Positions 8,037-14,524 of a DNA stretch of 38,380 bases are shown piece after piece (position 1 is the stretch's first letter; every line of letters begins with the position of its first letter). Under the pieces are notes generated by a model. It made no database searches and was not told where the DNA came from. It worked only from the letters and a program-made list of their open reading frames with translations. Both the position numbers and the translations under genes were made by a program. Source of the stretch: Flavobacteriaceae bacterium (GTDB lineage: Bacteria; Bacteroidota; Bacteroidia; Flavobacteriales; Flavobacteriaceae); the NCBI GenBank assembly GCA_002728855.1, contig PBWA01000001.1:28598-66977 (forward strand), in the 5' to 3' direction.

Positions 8037-9065
8037 ATGAAAAAAAAAGCTCTTTTCCTAGCATTATTTATCCTCCTTTTAGCATGTACAGATAATCCTA
8101 AAAAAAACAATGAAATCAACCTTTATAGCCAAAGACATTATGAGGTTGACAAAATGCAGTACAGGAATTTTGAAGAATTAACAGGGATTAAAGTAAATGT
8201 TATTAAGGCCAATGCAGACGAGCTTATTGAAAGAATGAAAAATGAAGGGGAAAATAGTCCAGCTGATTTATTCATAACTGTGGATGTAGGTAAATTATTT
8301 CAAGCTTCTGAAATGGGTTTACTTCAAAAAATTACTATTCCATCACTAAGTGAAAAAGTTAGCAAAGATCTAATGGACAAAAATGGATTTTGGGTTCCTA
8401 TTACTTATAGATCCAGAATAATTGTTTACAGTAATAAAAGGGTTGATGTTAGTGAGTTAAGCACTTATGAAGACTTAGCAAATGAGAAATGGAAGGGTAG
8501 AATTTTGGTTAGATCTTCTTCAAATGCATATAATCAAGCACTTATGTCTTCAATAGTTGCAAATCTTGGAACAGAAGTTTCAACAAACTGGTCTGAGGGC
8601 ATTGTCAAAAATTTTGCTAGAGATCCTAAAGGTAGTGATAGAGACCAAGTTAAGGCAATTGCAGCTGGGCAAGGAGATGTTGCAATTGTGAATTCTTACT
8701 ATATTGGATTATTGCTTTCTTCAGAAAAGGAGGAAGAATTAAATGCAGGGAAATCTATTTCGGTATTTTTTCCAAATCAATCCCCAGATGAAAGAGGGAG
8801 TCATATAAATGTTTCAGGGGTAGGATTGGCAAAAAATTCTCCGAATAAAGAAAATGCTATTAAATTGGTTAATTATTTAATCAGTGAAGAAGCTCAGAAA
8901 AATTATGTGAGTAATAGCTTTGAATATTCTGTGAATCCAAACATTAAGCCAGATGCAATAGTTCAAAAATGGGGTGAATTTAAAAGAGATACGTTAGATT
9001 TAAATCTCCTTGGGAAGTATCGTCAAGAAGCAATTCGTATTTTTGACAAAACTGGGTGGAAATAA
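8037..9065 (+). CDS. Ferric iron ABC transporter substrate-binding lipoprotein (FutA/FbpA family)
   Basis: The 342-residue protein has a lipobox (LLLAC, Cys17) and the family I iron-binding fold: NLYSQRHYEVDK near the N-terminus with the conserved RHY, FWVPITYRSRIIVY (anion-binding Arg/Tyr region), and AIVNSYYIGLLL with the paired iron-ligand tyrosines Y221-Y222. The C-terminal ISEEAQKNY block is also typical. It would bind ferric iron in the periplasm and deliver it to the permease encoded next. The stop codon overlaps the permease start by 10 bp, indicating coupling. The start is the ATG at 8037. An imperfect -7 (TATCTTGC, 8011-8018) and the Fur-like dyad lie just upstream. Confidence 0.93.
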   Translation: MKKKALFLALFILLLACTDNPKKNNEINLYSQRHYEVDKMQYRNFEELTGIKVNVIKANADELIERMKNEGENSPADLFITVDVGKLFQASEMGLLQKITIPSLSEKVSKDLMDKNGFWVPITYRSRIIVYSNKRVDVSELSTYEDLANEKWKGRILVRSSSNAYNQALMSSIVANLGTEVSTNWSEGIVKNFARDPKGSDRDQVKAIAAGQGDVAIVNSYYIGLLLSSEKEEELNAGKSISVFFPNQSPDERGSHINVSGVGLAKNSPNKENAIKLVNYLISEEAQKNYVSNSFEYSVNPNIKPDAIVQKWGEFKRDTLDLNLLGKYRQEAIRIFDKTGWK

Positions 9066-10669
9066 TAAAAAGTCTATTAAAATTTCAAAACAGAAAGAGG
9101 GTTATTTTAATTTCATTTTTAACCCTAGTTATCTTATTGCCTATAATTTTTTTATTGGGTAGAATTTTTGAGTTTAACAACGAAAATTTTTTTTATTTAT
9201 GGGACAATTTACTAATAGATTACAGCAGGAATACTTTTCACTTAGTTCTTATAACTGCTCTATTTTCACTTTTATTTGCAGTTTTTCCCGCCTGGTTAAT
9301 TAGCACCTCTAGTTTTTCTGGAAGAAAATTCTATGACATTGTTCTTTATTTACCCTTGGCAATACCTTCTTATATCATGGCATTTACGTACAGTGATATT
9401 CTTAGTTATACAGGTCCGATGCAAACGTTTTTAAGAAATAATTATCCTCAGATCTCAAATTTTTTTAATAAAGATTACCTGCAAATTGAAGTCCTTGGAA
9501 TTATAATGGCATTGTCATTGTTTCCATACATATACACTGTTTCCAGGGTCTCATTTAGTCTTTTGGGATCTAATTATATAAACGTTGCTAAAAATTTAGG
9601 GTTATCATCTTTTCAAACTTTTTATAAGATAATTTTACCTTTATCAAGGCCAGCCATTTTTTCCGGATTGTTTCTTGTTTTAATGGAGGTGTTAAATGAA
9701 TATGGAGCAGTAAAATACTTTGGTGTTAATACATTTACTACAGGTATATTTAGGGCATGGTTTTCTATGAATGATGTAAACACCGCAACTCAACTATCAA
9801 TAATATTGCTAATAGTGGTTTTTGCTGTTTTTTTTATTGAAAGATTTTTAAACTCGAAATACAGATACAATTATAAGATCAATAATAACATTCAAAATTT
9901 GGTTGAGTCAGGTTTTTACAAAACAATAATTTCAAATATTATATGTGGGATTCCATTTATGTTTGGATTTTTATTTCCACTGATTTTTATTTTAAACAAT
10001 GCAATTTCTACTTATCAAAAAATTGACTTATCAAATTTGTTTCTATTATCTAAGAATACAATTTTAGTTGCTCTATTAACAGCTATTAGTGTAATAATAT
10101 TTGCATTTTTTGTTGAATTTATAAGGAAAATATCTAAAGGGAAAGCTTATGGATACATCAATCAACTTATTTCTTTAGGCTACGCACTCCCAGGAGCAGT
10201 AATAGGTATGGGATTAATATTGCTATTTACTAAAATTAATAGTTTATTTATAGAAATATCATTAATTGGATCTCTTTTTGTTTTGATATACGCTTATGTC
10301 ATCAGGTTTATGGCAGTAGGAAAATCTCCAATAAGTTCTAGTTTTGAAAGACATCCTGAAACTTATGATCAAACAGCAAAAAATTTGGGGGCGGGAACAT
10401 TTAAGTTATTTCAAAAGTTGCATTTACCAATAAATAAGTTTGCCCTTATGGTTGCATTTATCTTAACATTTATTGATGTAATGAAAGAACTTCCAATAAC
10501 TTTAATTTTAAGACCTTTTAATTTTGACACTCTTGCAACTCAAACCTATGAATATGCGATTGAGGAGATGATTCCAAGATCTTCTGTCTATTCCTTATTA
10601 ATTATTGTGATCGGATCAATTTTGTTAATACTTTTGAAAAAAACTATCAGTAAAAGTTGGCCTAACTAA
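9056..10669 (+). CDS. Ferric iron ABC transporter permease, fused two-unit type (FbpB-like)
   Basis: The 537-residue protein contains two copies of the binding-protein-dependent permease domain, about 12 membrane helices in all. The two cytoplasmic EAA-like loops that dock on the ATPase are NVAKNLGLSSFQTFYKIILP (about 180) and TAKNLGAGTFKLFQKLHLP (about 440). This double-permease layout is typical of FbpB/FutB iron transporters. The start is GTG at 9056, overlapping the end of the binding-protein gene by 10 bp; there is no better in-frame start before the first helix. The ATPase gene follows after 11 bp. Confidence 0.92.
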   Translation: MEIIKSLLKFQNRKRVILISFLTLVILLPIIFLLGRIFEFNNENFFYLWDNLLIDYSRNTFHLVLITALFSLLFAVFPAWLISTSSFSGRKFYDIVLYLPLAIPSYIMAFTYSDILSYTGPMQTFLRNNYPQISNFFNKDYLQIEVLGIIMALSLFPYIYTVSRVSFSLLGSNYINVAKNLGLSSFQTFYKIILPLSRPAIFSGLFLVLMEVLNEYGAVKYFGVNTFTTGIFRAWFSMNDVNTATQLSIILLIVVFAVFFIERFLNSKYRYNYKINNNIQNLVESGFYKTIISNIICGIPFMFGFLFPLIFILNNAISTYQKIDLSNLFLLSKNTILVALLTAISVIIFAFFVEFIRKISKGKAYGYINQLISLGYALPGAVIGMGLILLFTKINSLFIEISLIGSLFVLIYAYVIRFMAVGKSPISSSFERHPETYDQTAKNLGAGTFKLFQKLHLPINKFALMVAFILTFIDVMKELPITLILRPFNFDTLATQTYEYAIEEMIPRSSVYSLLIIVIGSILLILLKKTISKSWPN

Positions 10670-10680
10670 AGAGAATTTTT

Positions 10681-11643
10681 ATGTATCTGGAAGTTAATGA
10701 TCTTGTTAAATTTTACAACAAAGAAAATTTGGTTATAAAAAAATTAAATTTTTCTGTAAACCAGGGTGAAATAATCTCATTTTTGGGAGAGAGTGGATCT
10801 GGTAAAACAACATTTTTAAAGTGCCTTGCAGGATTAGAAAATATTAACTCGGGATCTGTTAAACTTAATAAAAGAATTCTTAACGATAACAACCAATTTG
10901 TAAAACCGCAGGATAGAAATATTGGTTTTGTTTTTCAAGACTATCCTTTATTTCCCCACCTTAATCTAAAGGATAATATTTTGTTTAATATTGACAAAAA
11001 GTATCTTAAAAAGTTTGATTACATACTTAATCTTTCTGGATTAGAAAATTTAGTTAAAAGGTTTCCCCATGAATTATCAGGAGGTGAACAACAAAGGGCA
11101 TGTCTGGCAAGAGCACTTATAAGAGAACCAGATCTTTTATTACTGGATGAGCCTTTCAGCAATTTAGATTCAGAAATTAAAAGTTCTATGAGAGAAGAAA
11201 TTTATAGAATTATAAAGGAAACAAAAACGACAACAATACTTGTCACCCACGATGTTAATGATGCTCTTAACATAGCTGATCGAATACTAATATTTAAAGC
11301 TGGTATTTTACAGCAATACGATGATCCTGTGAATATGTATTGTGAACCAGTAAATTGTTATTGTGCAAAAATTCTCGGGGATTTAAATAAAATTTCAACT
11401 AATGATGACATTTATTATTTAAGGCCTGAAAATTTTAAAGTTGTTGAAAAATCAAAGTTTGAAGTTATAGTTAAAAAATGTTTTTTCCAGGGGAAAGAAT
11501 ATAAAATAATGGCTTCGCATAATGGAGAAACCTGTTATTTCTTTTCTTCCAAACCATTAAAAGTTGAACAAAGAGTTTGCTTAGATTATAAGAAAGAAGA
11601 TCTTATTTATTTTGACTCTATGTGCAGAAACTTTTTTGAGTAG
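10681..11643 (+). CDS. Ferric iron ABC transporter ATP-binding protein (FbpC-like)
   Basis: The 320-residue ATPase has Walker A GESGSGKTT (36-44), Q-loop Gln86 in FVFQDYPLFP, signature LSGGEQQ (132-138), Walker B LLLLDEP (152-158) and H-loop His190 in VTHD. The remaining 120 or so residues form a regulatory or TOBE-like C-terminal domain containing YYLRPENF. It powers the permease encoded 11 bp upstream. The order binding protein, permease, ATPase is the canonical fbpABC/futABC order. Ferric substrate is inferred from the operon. No strong terminator follows; a separate promoter starts the next gene. Confidence 0.92.
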   Translation: MYLEVNDLVKFYNKENLVIKKLNFSVNQGEIISFLGESGSGKTTFLKCLAGLENINSGSVKLNKRILNDNNQFVKPQDRNIGFVFQDYPLFPHLNLKDNILFNIDKKYLKKFDYILNLSGLENLVKRFPHELSGGEQQRACLARALIREPDLLLLDEPFSNLDSEIKSSMREEIYRIIKETKTTTILVTHDVNDALNIADRILIFKAGILQQYDDPVNMYCEPVNCYCAKILGDLNKISTNDDIYYLRPENFKVVEKSKFEVIVKKCFFQGKEYKIMASHNGETCYFFSSKPLKVEQRVCLDYKKEDLIYFDSMCRNFFE

Positions 11644-11666
11644 ATTTCTTCATTAGCTAATTTAAA

Positions 11667-11697
11667 TTGTTTCTAAACACATGTTGAGCTAATTTTG
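11667..11697 (+). promoter_or_regulatory. Bacteroidota-type promoter for the eight-cysteine small protein
   Basis: TTG at 11667-11669 and TAATTTTG at 11690-11697, spaced by 20 bp, match the TTG-N19/20-TAnnTTTG promoter pattern. The expected transcript start is about 11702, giving a leader of roughly 12 nt before the ATG at 11714. This suggests the small gene can be transcribed independently of the transporter. Confidence 0.5.
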
Positions 11698-11713
11698 TTT
11701 AAAATTTATAGTT

Positions 11714-11944
11714 ATGGGTTTAGAATCAGGTTCCGTTTGTATCAATTGTGAGAATTTAAAGGATTCTTTTAGATGTGGTAAACACGATGTGGATGTTGAT
11801 TTAGATAATGTTTGTTCTGATCATTCTCTTAAAAGATCAATTTCAAAATCATCTAATTGTTATAATTGTAAAAAATTTGAAACAAATAAGTGTCCTAATC
11901 CAAGTTTTGCAGCTGAAGGGCTTTTGTGTTTTTCTTGGTCTTAA
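11714..11944 (+). CDS. Unrecognised 76-residue protein with two tandem four-cysteine modules
   Basis: I do not recognise a family. The protein has eight cysteines in two successive modules: C9-x2-C12-x8-C21-x12-C34 and C49-x2-C52-x7-C60-x11-C72. The near-identical spacing suggests an internal duplication, and each module could bind one zinc or iron ion or an Fe-S cluster. The first module also has His24 and His37 and an acidic stretch (DVDVDLD). There is no signal peptide or membrane segment, so it is probably cytoplasmic. It starts 70 bp after the ferric ABC ATPase gene on the same strand, has its own near-perfect promoter motif, and is followed by a compound hairpin. Codon use looks like its neighbours. 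A role in iron sensing or storage is only an inference from position. Confidence 0.75.
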   Translation: MGLESGSVCINCENLKDSFRCGKHDVDVDLDNVCSDHSLKRSISKSSNCYNCKKFETNKCPNPSFAAEGLLCFSWS

Positions 11945-11945
11945 T

Positions 11946-11988
11946 AAAAGTTTATAGACTAATTCCTTTGTCTATTTTGCTAACTTTT
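11946..11988 (+). terminator. Compound hairpin after the eight-cysteine gene
   Basis: AAAAGTT (11946-11952) pairs with AACTTTT (11982-11988), and inside it ATAGAC (11954-11959) pairs with GTCTAT (11970-11975). It starts just after the stop codon. There is no long T-run beyond the outer arm, so termination is possible but mRNA 3'-end protection fits as well. Confidence 0.4.
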
Positions 11989-12042
11989 AGTGTTTGCCTC
12001 TATTTTAATTTAGATTAAGAGGTGAAAAAAGTTTTTATTCAT

Positions 12043-12050
12043 TAAATTTG
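12043..12050 (+). promoter_or_regulatory. -7 element TAAATTTG upstream of the small membrane protein gene
   Basis: TAAATTTG matches TAnnTTTG and lies 16 bp before the ATG at 12067. This predicts a very short leader. No clear TTG is seen at the -33 position. Confidence 0.4.
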
Positions 12051-12066
12051 GCGAAATTTTTTAATC

Positions 12067-12555
12067 ATGAGAAAATACTTTCAATTCAACGAGACAATAA
12101 GTGGTGTTAATTATTTTTTAAGACTTCTTTTTTTTATTGTCTTACTTATTCCTGTAATGATTTTGTTCTTTTTTTTGGTGGGCAAAGAAATAATGTCCTC
12201 TGGAATTGATGTCATGGATCCATCTTCAGTTTCTGCAATAGAAAATGATCCAGCACTTGCTTTAGAACTTGTAACAGGGACATTTACCACTGGAAACATT
12301 ATAATACTTTTTCTTGCGTTTCTTCCAGGACTTTGGTTTATTTTGGCCACTGTTTATAAAAGACTATCTGCTTTGCAGGTGAGATTCTTTCCTGGAAGGG
12401 TGAAAGAAGTTTTTGCGTTCTATATTATAATTGATTTTCTTGGTCTTTATTTTAGTGAAAATGCTACTATATATTGGATTATTGCCATTATTGGATTAGC
12501 ATTAGATTTATTTTTGATTTTTGGGAATTCAAATATAAAAGATCACAAAGGATAA
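12067..12555 (+). CDS. Small polytopic membrane protein, DUF805-like
   Basis: The 162-residue protein starts MRKYFQFNETISGVNYFLRL, a pattern like DUF805 proteins (a short amphipathic N-terminus, often with F/Y-G-R). It has about four hydrophobic helices: LLFFIVLLIPVMILFFFLVG, IIILFLAFLPGLWFILATVY, AFYIIIDFLGLYF and IYWIIAIIGLALDLFLIFG. The loop after the second helix, VYKRLSAL, resembles the 'vRRLHD' loop of DUF805. The family function is unknown. Its last 13 bp overlap the convergent lgt-like gene, so the two transcripts overlap at their 3' ends. Confidence 0.6.
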   Translation: MRKYFQFNETISGVNYFLRLLFFIVLLIPVMILFFFLVGKEIMSSGIDVMDPSSVSAIENDPALALELVTGTFTTGNIIILFLAFLPGLWFILATVYKRLSALQVRFFPGRVKEVFAFYIIIDFLGLYFSENATIYWIIAIIGLALDLFLIFGNSNIKDHKG

Positions 12556-13301
12556 GTAGTTCTTTTATTCTCTAGAAACTTAAAGTATAGAAATCCAGTA
12601 ATTATAAATAATAGACTCAGCTCCTGAGAGGGGCTAAAAAAATCTGTTAAAAAACTTCCTCTGGGATCATTTCTGAAAAATTCAATAATGAATCTTACTA
12701 CTCCATATAGGATTAGATAGGAAGAAACTTTATTGGGTTTATTCTTTAAAATAAAATAGATTACTAGTAGTGCAAATGATTCGTAGAGCTGTGTTGGATG
12801 AAGATGCATGTCAACAATTTCAGGATCAACTTGATAAGGGAACGAGTCTTCAGGATATTTTACTCCCAGAAAACTATCCGTTGGTTTACCATAGCAACAT
12901 CCACCAAGGAAGCATCCTATTCTTCCAAAAAAGTGTGCAACAATTAAAAAGGGCACCAATAATTCTAGAACTAGTGTTGTTTTTAATTTAACTATAGAAG
13001 TGAAGAGGATTATAAATAAGACTGAAAAAATTAAACCTCCTATGAATGTAGAACTTCCAGTTAAGAAATTCAAAAAATTTAATTCTTTCTCAAAAAAAAT
13101 GATGTCAAATATTCTGGAACCAATAAATCCAAAAATGAAGGATAGAAAAAGAGTTATATGCAGTTTATAGTGATCTTTAAATTTGATTTCTCTAGAAACG
13201 CTTTTTTCTATTAGTAAAAAACCAAAAAAAATTCCAACCCCAATCATAAGATTGTAGGTTGAAATTAATCCAAAATCAAATAGTTCAAAAGTTCTGTACA
13301 A
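12543..13301 (-). CDS. lgt: Prolipoprotein diacylglyceryl transferase family protein
   Basis: The 252-residue polytopic membrane protein contains the Lgt signature HFFGRIGCFLGGCCYGKPT (about 123-141) and HPTQLYES (168-175), which in Lgt surround the active site where diacylglyceryl is transferred from phosphatidylglycerol to the lipobox cysteine. The position corresponding to the conserved His of the 'HGG' block appears as TFIGG, so the catalytic His of classical Lgt may be missing. A paralogue with altered activity cannot be excluded. The start is TTG at 13301, 10 bp after the preceding membrane-protein gene, with which it is probably co-transcribed. Many lipoproteins in this window would be Lgt substrates. 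Confidence 0.75.
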   Translation of the reverse strand: MYRTFELFDFGLISTYNLMIGVGIFFGFLLIEKSVSREIKFKDHYKLHITLFLSFIFGFIGSRIFDIIFFEKELNFLNFLTGSSTFIGGLIFSVLFIILFTSIVKLKTTLVLELLVPFLIVAHFFGRIGCFLGGCCYGKPTDSFLGVKYPEDSFPYQVDPEIVDMHLHPTQLYESFALLVIYFILKNKPNKVSSYLILYGVVRFIIEFFRNDPRGSFLTDFFSPSQELSLLFIITGFLYFKFLENKRTTYPL

Positions 13302-13311
13302 AACACAAAAC

Positions 13312-13728
13312 TTATGAAGCAGCTTCTTTCTTTTGTGTAAAAGCTATTATTCCACCAATTAGATATAGGATGGCTATTAATAGGGCAAGCATATTTCCTA
13401 ATATACCAGTTGATCCCACCATAGCCATTGCTACTAGCATTCCAATTCCTGAAATAGTAGGTTTTGATTTACCAAGGATTCCAGCAATTAGTCCGATTAA
13501 AGCAGCTCCACCAGCAATCCACATACTTCCTGTACCGGCAGCAGCAGTTGAGGCCATTTCTAGAGCCTCCACATCTATTGTATCTCCATCTGCTGCAGCA
13601 GCTAAATCAGCCATTGCCCCTGCGCCTGCGCCACAAAGACCAGCACAAAAAACATTAGGGACACCTAAAGCGGCGCCAATTATTCCCATGATTAGTGGAA
13701 CGTTAGACGTTCCTTTTGTTGTACTCAT
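13312..13728 (-). CDS. Small Gly/Ala-rich integral membrane protein
   Basis: The 138-residue protein has three or four hydrophobic stretches: VPLIMGIIGAALGVPNVFCA, MWIAGGAALIGLIAGILG and GILGNMLALLIAILYLIGGI, plus the segment before the last. Between the first two lies an acidic Ala-rich loop (LAAAADGDTIDVEALEMAST). It resembles DUF4064-type membrane proteins, but I cannot assign a family firmly. It ends 10 bp before the lgt-like gene on the same strand, suggesting one transcript. Long open frames on the plus strand here are shadows caused by the Gly/Ala-rich codon bias. Confidence 0.6.
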   Translation of the reverse strand: MSTTKGTSNVPLIMGIIGAALGVPNVFCAGLCGAGAGAMADLAAAADGDTIDVEALEMASTAAAGTGSMWIAGGAALIGLIAGILGKSKPTISGIGMLVAMAMVGSTGILGNMLALLIAILYLIGGIIAFTQKKEAAS

Positions 13729-13814
13729 TCTATTAGTTTTAAAGTTTATAACACAATATAGAAAAAAAGGACTATTATTTAAAGGAAATATTGTAATAAT
13801 TAGAATATAAAAAA

Positions 13815-13876
13815 GGCTTTCTATTTTTCTTAAACTTTTGGTTTATGGTAGTCAAAGCCCAAAGATTTAGAAAGCC
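13815..13876. terminator. Hairpin terminator after the hmuRY-like operon
   Basis: GGCTTTCTA (13815-13823) pairs with TAGAAAGCC (13868-13876), extended after one mismatch by A-rich and T-rich flanks. In the minus direction the stem lies just after the HmuY-like stop codon and ends in a T-run (GCCTTTTTTA), as expected of an intrinsic terminator. It also has T-rich sequence in the other direction and may work both ways. Confidence 0.65.
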
Positions 13877-13882
13877 ATTTTT

Positions 13883-14512
13883 TTATTCTAAGCTACTGCT
13901 TCCTTCATTTGGATTATATAAAAATCTAAATGTATAATAGCGAGAAGCATCTGCCATTGGATTAGGATTTGCAGGAGCCCCTCTATAATAACTTAAAATT
14001 TCAATTTTTGCATATTTCCCATCTCTTGTTCTAACGACTAATATTTTTCCAGGAATAGGGGTTATCATTCTCATTTGAGGATTGTAATTATACCATCCAT
14101 TACCACTCCCGCCTGGTATAGCAAAACCTTCAGAGCTGTCCTCTGAAAAATTTGAAGGAGCTACCGTTACAGATTCAAATGTTCCAGAAACAAATGTTGC
14201 GCCACCATTTCCATTTCTCGGAGGTTCATCTAATGTGCCAGTTGGAGAGCCCCCATTTATTGCTATTGCAGTGCCTCTAAAGGCGATATCCCATCCTTCA
14301 GGATCAGCTGTTATATGACCTGTTGAAAGATCAAATTTGGTAAATTCACCTGAAATAGGCTCTCCTCGTCCTCCGCCTTGAGGAGCGTAAAGATCTTCAT
14401 AAGTTTTACTTAGATTAATTAAGGTTGTGGTATTTTCTTCTTTACTACAGCTAACAATAAAAAATGCTGCAGACATAAAGTAAAAAAAGTTTAAAAATAT
14501 TGATTGTTTCAT
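13883..14512 (-). CDS. hmuY: HmuY-family haem-binding lipoprotein
   Basis: The 209-residue lipoprotein (lipobox FFIVSC, Cys22) contains ISGEFTKFDLSTG, DPEGWDIAFRGTAI and RYYTFRFLYNPNEG, which match the HmuY family of Bacteroidota. HmuY proteins are surface or secreted lipoproteins that capture haem and pass it to a TonB-dependent receptor. It follows the receptor gene by 12 bp on the same strand, the standard hmuR-hmuY pairing. The haem-ligating residues vary in this family, and I cannot identify them safely here. A terminator hairpin follows immediately. Confidence 0.85.
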   Translation of the reverse strand: MKQSIFLNFFYFMSAAFFIVSCSKEENTTTLINLSKTYEDLYAPQGGGRGEPISGEFTKFDLSTGHITADPEGWDIAFRGTAIAINGGSPTGTLDEPPRNGNGGATFVSGTFESVTVAPSNFSEDSSEGFAIPGGSGNGWYNYNPQMRMITPIPGKILVVRTRDGKYAKIEILSYYRGAPANPNPMADASRYYTFRFLYNPNEGSSSLE

Positions 14513-14524
14513 GGTATGAATTAT

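Noticed and set aside
13464-13658. 64-codon plus-strand Gln/Leu-rich frame
   Set aside because: Shadow of the Ala/Gly-rich membrane protein on the minus strand; no start context or domain.
13259-13810. 183-codon plus-strand frame opposite the small membrane protein and the lgt-like start
   Set aside because: It is Ala/Pro/Ile-rich, a reverse complement of the Gly/Ala membrane protein, with no family features. The minus-strand protein has clear helices and a proper operon position.
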